Positions 32,242 to 41,504 of a stretch of 64,000 bases of DNA are shown here, one piece after another. Position 1 is the stretch's first letter. The number at the start of each line of letters is the position of its first letter. Both the position numbers and the translations under genes were made by a program. The notes under the pieces were generated by a model. The model ran no database searches. It saw only the letters and a list, made by a program, of their open reading frames with translations, and was not told the DNA's origin. The stretch comes from Verrucolacustris abundans (GTDB lineage Bacteria; Verrucomicrobiota; Verrucomicrobiia; Methylacidiphilales; Verrucolacustridaceae), in contig OZ239145.1 of NCBI GenBank assembly GCA_965194535.1, forward strand, positions 124,001 to 188,000. Reading direction: 5' to 3'.

Positions 32242-34023
32242 GTGATTGCTTCAGATAAGCCCTCTTCTGTTCCCGGCACGGAGCTCCGTCTCGCCGGTAT
32301 TCCTGCTTCCCCTGGGGTGGTAAGCGGCCGGTTGGCCATTTTTTCCCATGAGGAAGTTCGGGTGCGCCCTACGCCAATCGAGGAATCACAGATTCCGGAT
32401 GAGTTGCGAAGATTAGAAGCGGCACTCCTTAAAACTCGAGAGCAGATTCAGGGGATTAAGGATCACCTTGCTCGTTCTCTTGGGGAAGGGCAGACGGAGA
32501 TTTTTGAGGCACATCTTTTGGTGGCGGCCGACAGCACGATTGCTGGGGCTGTGCGGAGACAGTTGGAGCTGCGGAAAGTATGTGTGGAGCACGTCTATCA
32601 ACACGTGATTCATGCGTATGCGCAAAGCATGAAGGAGATGGAGGATCCATACCTGCGGGAGAGAGCTGCAGATATTTCAGATGTGGGACGCAGGGTGATT
32701 TATAACCTGCTCGGACGTAAGCTGGCGGATCTCTACTCTTTAGATTCTCCGAGTGTGATTTTGGCGCATGATTTGACCCCGTCTGACACGGCCCTTTTGA
32801 ATCGCCAGCTTGTTCTTGGTTTTACCACGGAAGTGGGGAGCACGACTTCTCACACGGCAATCATGGCGCGCTCGCTGAATATTCCAGCGGTGGTGGGCTT
32901 GCACAGTGTTTTAGAGAAGTGTGAATCCGGTTCGCCTGTTATTCTGGATGGGTATGCGGGGTTGCTCATCGTCAACCCAACGGAGCAGACGCGATATGAG
33001 TATGGGCAGATTGAAAAACGGCGTTTGGCGGTCGAGCAAAGCCTGGAAGTTCTGCGGGATACACCTGCGACTACGAAGGATGGAAGACGATTGGTGCTTT
33101 CGGCCAACGTGGAGCTTCCTGAAGATTTGCCTCTGATTGCGGAGAGTGGCGCAGAAGGGATTGGGTTATATCGCACCGAGTTCCTTTTTCTGAATCGTGT
33201 CCAGTTTCCAGGGGAGGAGGAACAGGCAAATATTTATCAGCAGGTGGTGCAGGCGTCGCGGCCTCATTTGGCAATTATTCGAACTTTGGATTTGGGCGGA
33301 GACAAGTTGCCTTCGCATCAAGGGTTCGATCCTGAGGCGAATCCCTTTTTAGGGTGGCGGGCGATCCGGTACTGCTTGGAGAAGCCTGATTTATTCAAAA
33401 CTCAGCTGCGCGCGATATGCCGGGCGAATCCGGGAGGAAAGGTCAGGGTGATGTTCCCGATGATCGCGACAAAAGAAGAGCTGGTCGCGGCGTTGGCTTT
33501 GCTGGGGGAGGCGAGGGATGAGCTGAAAGCGGCGGATATTCCCGCTGCGGCAGAAGTGGAAGCGGGAGCGATGATTGAGGTTCCGTCCGCGGCTTTGATT
33601 GTCGATCGGCTGGCCCCCCTGGTGCAGTTTTTCAGCATCGGAACGAATGATTTGACTCAGTATACGTTGGCTGCGGATCGCACGAATGAGCGAGTGGCAT
33701 CGCTTTATCAGCCGACCCATCCAGCGGTGCTAACTTTGATTGAGAGGGTTGTGGAGGCAGCGCATGCGAATGGGATCTGGGTGGGTGTGTGTGGAGAGAT
33801 GGCGGGGGACGTTGTCATGACGCCGATTTTATTGGGCTTGGGTGTGGATGAGATGAGCATGGGTTCGGTGGCAATTCCGCGGGTAAAAAAAGCTTTGCAA
33901 AGCTTGCACTATGGGGAGTGCCAAGCCTTGGCAAAGAAAGTGCTAAAAATGGATTCTGGAGAGGAGTGTCGTAAGATCCTCGTCGATATGGCGCAGCGGG
34001 TTTATCCCGAGTTGGTTGGCTAA
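32242..34023 (+). CDS. ptsI: phosphoenolpyruvate-protein phosphotransferase (enzyme I)
   Basis: Enzyme I passes phosphate from PEP to HPr. The 593-residue protein has the swivelling domain with phospho-histidine His204 in GSTTSHTAIMARS, GLYRTEFLF, and the PEP-binding barrel with KVRVMFPMIATKEE, IGTNDLTQYTLAADR and the cysteine in GVCGEMAGD. The GTG start at 32242 gives an N-terminus of about 17 residues before the fold (LAGIPASPGVVSG). The hairpin before it may limit its translation. Confidence 0.96.
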   Translation: MIASDKPSSVPGTELRLAGIPASPGVVSGRLAIFSHEEVRVRPTPIEESQIPDELRRLEAALLKTREQIQGIKDHLARSLGEGQTEIFEAHLLVAADSTIAGAVRRQLELRKVCVEHVYQHVIHAYAQSMKEMEDPYLRERAADISDVGRRVIYNLLGRKLADLYSLDSPSVILAHDLTPSDTALLNRQLVLGFTTEVGSTTSHTAIMARSLNIPAVVGLHSVLEKCESGSPVILDGYAGLLIVNPTEQTRYEYGQIEKRRLAVEQSLEVLRDTPATTKDGRRLVLSANVELPEDLPLIAESGAEGIGLYRTEFLFLNRVQFPGEEEQANIYQQVVQASRPHLAIIRTLDLGGDKLPSHQGFDPEANPFLGWRAIRYCLEKPDLFKTQLRAICRANPGGKVRVMFPMIATKEELVAALALLGEARDELKAADIPAAAEVEAGAMIEVPSAALIVDRLAPLVQFFSIGTNDLTQYTLAADRTNERVASLYQPTHPAVLTLIERVVEAAHANGIWVGVCGEMAGDVVMTPILLGLGVDEMSMGSVAIPRVKKALQSLHYGECQALAKKVLKMDSGEECRKILVDMAQRVYPELVG

Positions 34024-34104
34024 AGACTTTGCGTTTTGGATCGGGTTGGAAGGGGCAAGGCTAACTCTTTCAAGAATAGGCGGATTGGGGTAGAAAGAGA
34101 GTTC

Positions 34105-35553
34105 ATGAGTGAAGATTTGGCCCCCCTGTTAGCCGCACGCCGAGAAAAGTTAGAGAAGGTCCGCTTACTCGGGGTAGATCCCTATGGTGCGGCCTATTCG
34201 GGAACGGAGTCGACAGGGGAGATCCGGGGTCGATGGGAAGAGGGGCGGCGAGTGAGATTGGCGGGGCGGATTGTTTCGCATCGGGACATGGGGAAAAGCC
34301 AGTTTTTGCATCTGCAGGATCGAGCAGGACGTCTACAGATTTATGTTCAGAAACCTGCGTTAGCCGAAAAGGAGTTGGCGGTGTTTCAACTACTCGATTT
34401 GGGGGATATTGTGGGAGTTGAGGGAACACTCTTTATGACCAAGGCGGGGGAGCCCTCTGTTCGGGTCGAGAGCTTGACGCTCCTTAGCAAGTCACTGGTT
34501 CCGTTACCTGACAAGTGGCACGGGTTGGTGGATGTGGAGACACGGCACCGACAGAGGCATCTGGATCTAATTTCAAATGAGGGATCCCGCAAGGCTTTGG
34601 ATTTGCGGATTCGCTTGGTCCGGTACTTGAGAGACTTTCTGCACGCACGGGAATTTACGGAAGTGGAGACGCCCATGATGCAAACGGTGGCGGGAGGTGC
34701 GGCGGCAGAACCTTTTCAAACCAGACACAACGCGATGGGGATGGATCTTTTTTTGCGAATCGCCCCCGAACTCTATCTCAAACGGCTTTTGGTCGGAGGA
34801 ATGGAGAAGGTTTTTGAGATTAACCGAAATTTCCGTAACGAAGGGATTTCACGAAAACATAATCCTGAATTCACCATGCTGGAAGCGTACTGGGCCTACT
34901 CCGATTTCGAGGGTATGGCCGGCCTTGTGGAGGAGATGATTTCAGGAGCGGCTCAGAAGTTGACGGGAGGGCTTCAGGTTCAGCAAAGCGATGGTTCGGT
35001 CATTGATTTCACTCGTCCTTGGCCAAGAAAGCGGTATCGGGATGCTGTCGTTGAGGTTGCAGGAGCGGATTGGTTTCAGCTTTCCCTCGAGGAGATGGAG
35101 AAAAAGGCGAAGGGCCTGGGGCTGGATTTGGAGCCGAAATTGGCAGCAGCGGAGATCACGCAAAAGGTGTTTGAGAAAAAAGTCGAAGGCCAAGCGGTTA
35201 ACCCAATCTTTATTACTCATTTGCCTGCGGAGTTAGTGCCGTTGGCGAAATTAAACCGTGAGGATCCGACGGTGGTGGATGTTTTTGAGCTGCTTCTGGG
35301 GCGACAGGAGGTTTCTCCTGGGTATTCGGAGTTGAATGATCCACTTCTCCAGGCGGAGCGTTTTCGCAAGCAGGTCGGAGAGCATACGCAAAAAGTTGAT
35401 GAAGACTTTTTGGAAGCCTTGCAAAGTGGAATGCCACCCGCTGGGGGAATGGGTTTGGGGGTAGATCGATTGGCGATGCTTCTGTCGGGCTCGGATTCGA
35501 TCCGCGAGGTAATCTTATTTCCGTTGCTTCGCCCTCGAGAGACTTCGGCGTGA
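34105..35553 (+). CDS. lysS: lysyl-tRNA synthetase, class II
   Basis: The enzyme charges tRNA-Lys. The 482-residue protein has the N-terminal OB domain (HLQDRAGRLQIYV) and the class II core: motif 2 around FRNEGISRKHNPEFTMLEAYWAY and motif 3 GGMGLGVDRLAMLL. The ATG at 34105 (MSEDLAPLLAARREK) has GAAAGAGAG upstream; an open frame further upstream lacks family similarity. It overlaps the MFS gene as GTGA. Confidence 0.96.
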   Translation: MSEDLAPLLAARREKLEKVRLLGVDPYGAAYSGTESTGEIRGRWEEGRRVRLAGRIVSHRDMGKSQFLHLQDRAGRLQIYVQKPALAEKELAVFQLLDLGDIVGVEGTLFMTKAGEPSVRVESLTLLSKSLVPLPDKWHGLVDVETRHRQRHLDLISNEGSRKALDLRIRLVRYLRDFLHAREFTEVETPMMQTVAGGAAAEPFQTRHNAMGMDLFLRIAPELYLKRLLVGGMEKVFEINRNFRNEGISRKHNPEFTMLEAYWAYSDFEGMAGLVEEMISGAAQKLTGGLQVQQSDGSVIDFTRPWPRKRYRDAVVEVAGADWFQLSLEEMEKKAKGLGLDLEPKLAAAEITQKVFEKKVEGQAVNPIFITHLPAELVPLAKLNREDPTVVDVFELLLGRQEVSPGYSELNDPLLQAERFRKQVGEHTQKVDEDFLEALQSGMPPAGGMGLGVDRLAMLLSGSDSIREVILFPLLRPRETSA

Positions 35554-36905
35554 AGGAGAGCGGATTTGGGCTGGCCCGAGGGCCGTTGCTCAACGCGTTC
35601 CTTTTTCAGGTTTTCAACACCAGCTCCTTTTATCTGATCATGGGGCTACCCATGATGCTCTACTTTAAAAAAATGGGGGCGTCGGCAACAGTTTTGGGGG
35701 TGGTTGCGGCTTTGGGGGCCTTGATGAATATCTTTCAAATTCCTGCCGCACGGTTTGTAGAGCGAATTGGATATCGAAAATTCGTTCTTCGCGGTTGGAT
35801 GAGCCGAAGTTTGATGATTGCCGGGGTGGCCTTGGTCGTGAGCCTTCCTTTGCGTGTAGACCAGGCAACCCGGCAAATTCTCGTCCTATTTCTCCTTTTT
35901 CTTTTCAATATTGCCAGGGGAATCTCGTTAAGTGGGTATCTGCCTTGGATCAGTGCTATTGTGCCTGAATCGGTCCGAGGCCGTTTTCTAACCATGGATC
36001 AAGCGGCCTCGCAGGCAGCACTTCTTCTCACGGTCGCTCTCAGCGCGGTTTATCTGCAGGCAGTAGACTCACCCGCTGCATTTGGCGCTCTCTTTGCCGT
36101 GAGTCTTGTTTTGGCGGGACTGTCTTTGTTTTACCTAAAAAAGATTCCTGACGCACCTATTTCTCCAGCGGCACGGGAGGGGGGAGAGGAGGTTCCTTGG
36201 AAAGCGATGATCCAGCACGGGCCTTTCCTCAGGCTGGTGATCTTTCATGCGATCATGATGTTGGCTTTGTCGGGGGGTGGATTGATCTTTATTCCCTTCG
36301 CGAGGGATCAGTTGGGAATTTCCGACTCGAAGTTTATGATTCTGCATCTGATCTGGGGTGCGGTTTTTGTGCTCACCTCGTTAGCGACGGGAAAAATGTT
36401 GGATCGGGTCGGAAGCCGTCCTGTGCTTGGTCTGGCGGCTTTTATCTTTGGAATTCACTGGTTGGGATGGGGGGCGGTGGCGGCTCATCTTGTGCCTTTT
36501 CAGTGGGGACCGATCTTATTTCAACAGGCCACGGCGGGGATTGGGCTGGCGCTTTACAATAGCGCTCATATGAGACTTTTGATGGCGACGGTACCTGCGA
36601 TGGGGCGCAGTCATTTTTTTGCCCTCTTTAGTGTGGCTGCCAGTTTGGTGGCGGGGTTAGCTCCGCTGGGCTGGGGATTGTTGACGGATGCCCTGCAGAC
36701 GGTGAAATTTGGGACAGTTTTCCAAGTGAACCAATTCGTGATTCTCTACGTGACGATCACTCTCATTCTGATCCCTGCCATGGTAGCGTTGCGAAGAATT
36801 CATGAGGAAAGGGCGAGCACCACAGAGGAGCTTTTGAGGGAGCTTGTTTTGGAGAGCCCGTGGCGCTCGATCACCCGCTGGTGGAACCGAAGGCCCTTCG
36901 CATGA
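35550..36905 (+). CDS. major facilitator superfamily transporter-like protein
   Basis: A 451-residue integral membrane protein with about 12 hydrophobic segments, the MFS layout. The loop between helices 2 and 3 has RFVERIGYRKFVLRGW, a loose form of the MFS RxGRR motif, and a matching GKMLDRVGSRP follows in the second half. The substrate cannot be predicted. The GTG start at 35550 overlaps the lysS stop, and the end overlaps the DUF374 gene as ATGA; the coupling hints at a joint role in envelope lipid handling, which is inference. Confidence 0.85.
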   Translation: MKESGFGLARGPLLNAFLFQVFNTSSFYLIMGLPMMLYFKKMGASATVLGVVAALGALMNIFQIPAARFVERIGYRKFVLRGWMSRSLMIAGVALVVSLPLRVDQATRQILVLFLLFLFNIARGISLSGYLPWISAIVPESVRGRFLTMDQAASQAALLLTVALSAVYLQAVDSPAAFGALFAVSLVLAGLSLFYLKKIPDAPISPAAREGGEEVPWKAMIQHGPFLRLVIFHAIMMLALSGGGLIFIPFARDQLGISDSKFMILHLIWGAVFVLTSLATGKMLDRVGSRPVLGLAAFIFGIHWLGWGAVAAHLVPFQWGPILFQQATAGIGLALYNSAHMRLLMATVPAMGRSHFFALFSVAASLVAGLAPLGWGLLTDALQTVKFGTVFQVNQFVILYVTITLILIPAMVALRRIHEERASTTEELLRELVLESPWRSITRWWNRRPFA

Positions 36906-37531
36906 AGAGGTTTTTAGCTCAAACCAGTCCTCCTTTGGTGGCGGGATTGATCCGTGCTTTGGCGTGGACGATTCGTTTTCGTGTTGAGGATCCGGATCGA
37001 ATTCTTCAGCAGGAGGAGAGGGACCCGCGAATCTTTGTGTTTTGGCATAATCGGATTCTCCTGATGTCGTATATTTACGAGCGTTTCTGTGCACGTCGGA
37101 AGTGTTTGGTCCTGATCAGTCGGAGTCGCGATGGAGAGTTTATTTCCCAAGTCGCGCGGCGATTTGGGCTTGAGACGGCACGAGGATCCACTTCGAAGGG
37201 TGGGGTGGGGGCGATGTTGGAGATGGTGCGAGAGTTAGGACAAAAAAATGCACGGGATATTGTCATTACGCCGGATGGCCCGAGGGGGCCGCGTGGAAAA
37301 GTGCAGGATGGGGTGTTAGCCGTGGCTGCGGCGAGCGGAGTTTCGATTATTCCCGCAACCGTTCACTACAGTTGGAAGTGGGAACTGCCCTCGTGGGATC
37401 GATTTCAAATTCCTTTACCCGGATCGATCTGTCGTCTGGTGATTGGCCCAAATATACTTCCGCCTCCATCCCCTGACCCCAATACGTTTGAAGAAGCACG
37501 GCGCCAGTTGGAGGAAGCTCTAGGCGATTAA
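36902..37531 (+). CDS. DUF374 family acyltransferase-like protein
   Basis: A 209-residue protein of the DUF374 family, distantly related to lysophospholipid and lipid A acyltransferases. Visible are FVFWHNRILLM, with the histidine of an HxxxD-like site replaced by HNR, LISRSRDGEFISQVARRFGLETARGSTSKGG and the conserved DIVITPDGPRGPRGKVQDG. The ATG at 36902 overlaps the MFS stop. Its stop interlocks with the convergent gene on the other strand as TTAA (37528-37531). Confidence 0.85.
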   Translation: MKRFLAQTSPPLVAGLIRALAWTIRFRVEDPDRILQQEERDPRIFVFWHNRILLMSYIYERFCARRKCLVLISRSRDGEFISQVARRFGLETARGSTSKGGVGAMLEMVRELGQKNARDIVITPDGPRGPRGKVQDGVLAVAAASGVSIIPATVHYSWKWELPSWDRFQIPLPGSICRLVIGPNILPPPSPDPNTFEEARRQLEEALGD

Positions 37532-38112
37532 GGGGAGGGAAGCTTACTCTTTTCCACGTGCGCATCAGGGACGGGAGGGAGTTTCACGCGGATGAGTGAG
37601 GAGATGGTGCCTGCAGTTGTTAATGCGACGAGCCAAGCGAGAAGAGAGAGAAAGTGGGGAACACGAAATGTCCACTTGGTCAGGGGAATCACAACAAACA
37701 TCAGGCTGAGAACGAGGCCGAGGGAAAGGAGAGCGGTTCGGGCGGGCCAAGGGGGTTGATGGATGCGTTGTCCTACCCAATTGGAGAAGGTATCGATATG
37801 GGCCAAGGTTGAGGCAGGGACGGAGGGGATAAGATAGAGTTCGACTGCGGCTGGGCCTGCGGCAAGGAGTAGGAGGCCTAGTGTGGCCCCTACTGTCAGA
37901 AGTCCAGGGCGGGCGTTTTCCGATCCAAAAAAACGGAGAAGAAGTCCAAGTACGACGAGGAGAGAAATGGAGCCTGCGCCGATTTCGAGCCAGAAGCGTG
38001 CGGCATCCGGATGTCCTGGGACGAACTCGCGAAACAGGTTTAGCGCGACTGAGGCCAAGGAGAGGAGTCCGTGCACAAGAGATACAATTCGATCGTCGAG
38101 GCGGGGTGTCAA
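37528..38112 (-). CDS. multi-pass membrane protein of unknown function
   Basis: About 194 residues with four or five hydrophobic segments (ISLLVVLGLLLRFFG, LLTVGATLGLLLLAAGP, LGLVLSLMFVVIPL, FLSLLAWLVALTTAG). No family was recognised. A TTG at 38112 overlaps the upstream methyltransferase stop as TTGA and is the most natural start; a TTG at 38130 would add six residues. The C-terminus overlaps the convergent DUF374 gene by four bases. Confidence 0.65.
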   Translation of the reverse strand: MTPRLDDRIVSLVHGLLSLASVALNLFREFVPGHPDAARFWLEIGAGSISLLVVLGLLLRFFGSENARPGLLTVGATLGLLLLAAGPAAVELYLIPSVPASTLAHIDTFSNWVGQRIHQPPWPARTALLSLGLVLSLMFVVIPLTKWTFRVPHFLSLLAWLVALTTAGTISSLIRVKLPPVPDAHVEKSKLPSP

Positions 38113-39014
38113 TCCTGCCGAACGATCCAAAGGGTGGAGGGCATTCGCTCGGGGGGAATATCTTCAGGGCGATGACCGGGTAGGATCTGTGCGGGAAAAG
38201 CTTCGCGTTGTAGAATCTCTCGAACCATAGAGTGAAGATTCGTTGGGGTGGTTTCGGCTTGATTGATGGAGAGGAGGAGGGAGCCACGTGGTGTGAGAAG
38301 GGGTAAGCAGGCAAGAAGAAGAGGTTCGAGCTCGCGGTGGATTCGAAAAGCGCGTCCTCGTCCCCCGTGAGAAAAGGTGGGGGGATCGAGGATGATGGCA
38401 TCAAAGGTCTCGCCCCGCCGGGCTAATCGGGGAAGAACACGGCGAACATCTTCTGTCCAGAAGCGGTGGGTAGATCCGCCGAGGTGGTTGAGTTGGTAGT
38501 TTGCTTTTCCGCGAGCGAGGGAGCGAGAGGAGGAATCGATATTCAGAGTTTCGGCTCCGACGGAAGCAGCTAGGACACCGAAAGCGCAGGTGTGAGCAAA
38601 GAGGTTCAAAAGGCGGGCAGGGCGAAGGGATTTAAGGTGAAGACGGTTTTCCCGTTGATCCGGGAAAAGGCCAGGGGAGATATTTGGGGAAAGATCGATC
38701 GCATAGTGTAAGCCAAGTTCGGTGACTTCCTGTTGAAAGGTTTCGCCAAGTAAAAATGTGGCAGTGGGATTCAAATCCTCCTGAAAGAGGATTGTGGTTG
38801 GTTGCCATGAGAGAGAAGGGGGAGGTGAGTGGGGAGGCGTGACGAGGGGTGCAGAGCTGATCCAGCGAAGGGCGCTGCCCCATCGTTCTGCACGGAGGCC
38901 TGCGCCGTAAGCGGCAAGAAAAGCGGTCGTGTTTGAGGCAAGAATCTGTTCCCAAATTTTCGCAGAAAGCCACTGAAGGTCTTGGGCGGGAGATTTGCCT
39001 AGAGGGTTGGGCAT
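38109..39014 (-). CDS. class I SAM-dependent methyltransferase, RlmI/RlmK-like
   Basis: A 301-residue Rossmann methyltransferase. The SAM-binding block LLNLFAHTCAFGVLAA and the catalytic-loop DAIILDPPTFSHGG resemble RlmI/RlmK-type 23S rRNA methyltransferases, which work on cytosine C5 or guanine N2/N7. The N-terminal PUA domain of RlmI is missing, so the RlmK C-domain-like part stands alone with a different N-terminus. The DPPTFS motif lacks the cysteines of true m5C enzymes. The ATG at 39014 is 15 bases from the divergent mcsA-like start. Confidence 0.8.
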   Translation of the reverse strand: MPNPLGKSPAQDLQWLSAKIWEQILASNTTAFLAAYGAGLRAERWGSALRWISSAPLVTPPHSPPPSLSWQPTTILFQEDLNPTATFLLGETFQQEVTELGLHYAIDLSPNISPGLFPDQRENRLHLKSLRPARLLNLFAHTCAFGVLAASVGAETLNIDSSSRSLARGKANYQLNHLGGSTHRFWTEDVRRVLPRLARRGETFDAIILDPPTFSHGGRGRAFRIHRELEPLLLACLPLLTPRGSLLLSINQAETTPTNLHSMVREILQREAFPAQILPGHRPEDIPPERMPSTLWIVRQD

Positions 39015-39029
39015 GGTTAATTTCTAGCT

Positions 39030-39569
39030 ATGGAGTGCACCTTCTGTCCGGGCAACCAAGCGACATGCCATTTGAGCAAGCTGGTGAACGCGAAGTCGAT
39101 CGACGTGCACGTGTGTGAGAAGTGCATTCCCCAGTTGGCGCAAAAAGATCTGGTGGATTTCGACATATGGGGAGCTGTTTCAAAGTTAGCATCCAGCAAG
39201 GGAAAAGAGGATCCTGCGGCTGCGGTGGAAAATGAGATTAAGGAAATTTCAGCCAAATCTCTTCTCATTCCTACTCCGACCCCGACGGCTTCTAGCAAGT
39301 GTCCGAGTTGTGGTTTCACTTCTGAGGATGTTCGAAAAACGGGACGATTGGGTTGCGGGGATTGCTATGGGATATTTTCGTCCCTGTTACAGGATGTTTT
39401 GAATGATTGTCAGAAAGGGACACGTCATGCAGGCAAAGTGCCCAAGAGTTTGCGAAAGCCGAGCAAGAAGCGTCTGCAAGAGGATCTGAGCACGGCAGTG
39501 GGGAAAGAGCAGTTTGAGGAGGCGGCCCGGATTCGGGACGAGTTAGGAAAAATTGGGGAGGAAGGGTAA
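39030..39569 (+). CDS. McsA-like UvrB/UvrC-motif zinc protein
   Basis: A 179-residue protein like McsA, the activator of the protein-arginine kinase McsB in Firmicutes. It has two zinc modules: CTFCPGNQATC with a later CEKC, and CPSCGFTSEDVRKTGRLGCGDCY. A C-terminal UVR motif, LSTAVGKEQFEEAARIRDEL, closes it. In Firmicutes mcsA is followed by mcsB and clpC; here no mcsB is adjacent, and the next gene on the plus strand is 1 kb away. The role without a visible kinase is open. Confidence 0.85.
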   Translation: MECTFCPGNQATCHLSKLVNAKSIDVHVCEKCIPQLAQKDLVDFDIWGAVSKLASSKGKEDPAAAVENEIKEISAKSLLIPTPTPTASSKCPSCGFTSEDVRKTGRLGCGDCYGIFSSLLQDVLNDCQKGTRHAGKVPKSLRKPSKKRLQEDLSTAVGKEQFEEAARIRDELGKIGEEG

Positions 39570-39572
39570 AAA

Positions 39573-40544
39573 TTAAGGTTCTTGGATTGTGCCAATGGCA
39601 CGAAAGCGAGCATGGCGGGTTTCAATGAGCCGGGATTGGGGGAGTTGATTTAGCTCCGCAAGATGGTGGCGAATCCTATCCATTGTGTTTGAGATAGTGG
39701 TTTTCCAATCTCGGTGTGCGCCTCCTGTCGGCTCGGGGATCACTTCATCCACGAGGCCAAGATGGAGCAGGTCCTTTGAAGAGATGCGAAGCGCTTCCGC
39801 GGCTTGGGGAGCGAAGGCTCGATCTTTCCAGAGAATACTGGCGCAGCCCTCAGGGGAGATCACGGAGTAGTAGGCATTTTCGAGGATCAGGACCCGGTTG
39901 GCGACGCCGATTCCAAGAGCGCCTCCGCTCCCGCCCTCCCCGATGACCACGGCGATGATGGGGACGCGGAAGTTGAACATTTCTCGGATGTTCACCGCAA
40001 TAGCCTCAGCAACGTGCCTTTCCTCGCTGGCTACGCCGGGAAATGCGCCAGGAGTATCGATGAAGGTGATGATGGGAAGACGGAATCGATCTGCCAAACG
40101 CATCAGGCGAAGGGCTTTTCGATATCCTTCGGGATGGGCACATCCGAAATTGCGGAGGAGATTTTCTTTTGTATCCCTACCTTTTTGGTGGCCGAGGAAG
40201 ACAACGCGTTGCCCGTCCAAGGTGGCCAACCCGCCGATCAACGCGCGATCTTCGCCAAAGGCGCGGTCGCCTCCGAGTTCGAAGAGCTCGGTGGCGCCAT
40301 GGCGCAGGTAGTCGAGTAGGTAAGGGCGTTGAGGGTGGCGAACGATTTGAATGCGCTGCCAAGGGGTTAGGTTGCCATAGACTTCTCGACGCGCGTCTGC
40401 CCATTTTTTCTGGAGAGAGGTGATTTCGGCTTCGGCACCGAGTTTTTGTTTGCCCGAAAGTTTACGAAGTTCCTCGATCCGTTTTTCCAGATCTGCAAGA
40501 GGCTTTTCAAACTCCAGTGGGGCGATGGGCTTGGCTTCGGCCAT
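39573..40544 (-). CDS. accA: acetyl-CoA carboxylase carboxyltransferase alpha subunit
   Basis: AccA with AccD moves the carboxyl group from biotin to acetyl-CoA to make malonyl-CoA. The 323-residue protein has AREVYGNLTPWQRIQIVRHPQRP, IGHQKGRDTKEN-like LGHQKGRD, IITFIDTPGAFPGV, VIGEGGSGGALG and AFAPQAAEALRISSKDLL. ATG at 40544. It stands alone on the minus strand; accD is at 42161 on the plus strand, so the two halves are split. Three bases separate its stop from the convergent mcsA-like gene. Confidence 0.96.
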   Translation of the reverse strand: MAEAKPIAPLEFEKPLADLEKRIEELRKLSGKQKLGAEAEITSLQKKWADARREVYGNLTPWQRIQIVRHPQRPYLLDYLRHGATELFELGGDRAFGEDRALIGGLATLDGQRVVFLGHQKGRDTKENLLRNFGCAHPEGYRKALRLMRLADRFRLPIITFIDTPGAFPGVASEERHVAEAIAVNIREMFNFRVPIIAVVIGEGGSGGALGIGVANRVLILENAYYSVISPEGCASILWKDRAFAPQAAEALRISSKDLLHLGLVDEVIPEPTGGAHRDWKTTISNTMDRIRHHLAELNQLPQSRLIETRHARFRAIGTIQEP

Positions 40545-40640
40545 AGGGATAGAAGATTAAACGATGCATCGGAAGGGGGCAACGCTTGGGGAGAGGAAAA
40601 AAGTTGGCGGTGGGCAGAGAAAGGAGCGCAAGATAGGTGT

Positions 40641-41504
40641 ATGAACCGCGGGGTAGCAGGGATTTTGGGATATTTCGGGCTGTGGTGGCTCACGACTTCG
40701 GTTTTGGCGTGGCCTGTGGCGCGAGCTGTGGAAGCGATCGCACCAGGGGTATTCCCTTTTTCGAGGATTTTCGGCCGGGTGGAGTTGGGGGTGGCGCTGG
40801 TCTTTGCGGTGGGATTGATGAGGTGGTGGGGTGAGAATCCGAGGAAGTGGCTGGATGTGGGTAGGTGGAGGACAGAGTTGGGTCGTTTGGGAATGTGGGC
40901 GTGTGTTGGGTTTATCATGGTGGGTGTGGTGGTAGCGGTACAGTGGGTGTTAGGGGTGAGGAGTTGGGGGGGGTGGCCTGGGGTGGAAGTTTGGGCAGGA
41001 GCGGTGGGCACGGGGTTGGGAGTGGGAATTTTGGAGGAGTTTTTTTTCCGTGGGGTATTGGGGTTGGCATGGTGGAGAGCTGTGGGAGAACGGGGGGTGG
41101 GGGTGGCGATTTTTGTGGGGGCGATAATTTTCGCAGCGGCGCATTTTATTCGGCCTGGGCCTGGGCTGGGTGGGGAGATGGGATGGGCGGAGGGGTTTTT
41201 GGCGTGGGGGAGATTGGAACTGTGGTCGGGGAGTTTGCATCTTTGGAAATTTGCAGGACTTGTTTTGATGGGATTGATTTTGGCTCGAGTTGTTTGGAAT
41301 GAGAAAACGTTAGCGGGGGCAATCGGATTGCATGCGGGTTGGGTGGCGGGTCTGCGTTGGGCGGAGAGTGGGTGGCCTGTAGTGCCTGCGGCGGTAGCGG
41401 GATGGTGGGGACCTTCCTTGGCCGAGGGGCCGCTGCCTTTTCTACTTCTTCTCGTTGTAGCATTTTGGCTTTGGGGGCGGCCCATTCGTGCGCGTTTGGC
41501 ATGA
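40641..41504 (+). CDS. CPBP-family intramembrane metalloprotease
   Basis: A 287-residue polytopic membrane protein. The CPBP/Abi motifs are present: EEFFFRGVLGLAWW (EExxxR), FAAAHFIRPG (FxxxH) and GLHAGWVAGL (HxxxG/N). The family includes CAAX prenyl proteases and bacteriocin-immunity proteins; without prenylated targets in bacteria a membrane protease role is likely. The ATG at 40641 was preferred to the open frame upstream that is inside the accA antisense. It overlaps comF by 17 bases. Confidence 0.88.
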   Translation: MNRGVAGILGYFGLWWLTTSVLAWPVARAVEAIAPGVFPFSRIFGRVELGVALVFAVGLMRWWGENPRKWLDVGRWRTELGRLGMWACVGFIMVGVVVAVQWVLGVRSWGGWPGVEVWAGAVGTGLGVGILEEFFFRGVLGLAWWRAVGERGVGVAIFVGAIIFAAAHFIRPGPGLGGEMGWAEGFLAWGRLELWSGSLHLWKFAGLVLMGLILARVVWNEKTLAGAIGLHAGWVAGLRWAESGWPVVPAAVAGWWGPSLAEGPLPFLLLLVVAFWLWGRPIRARLA

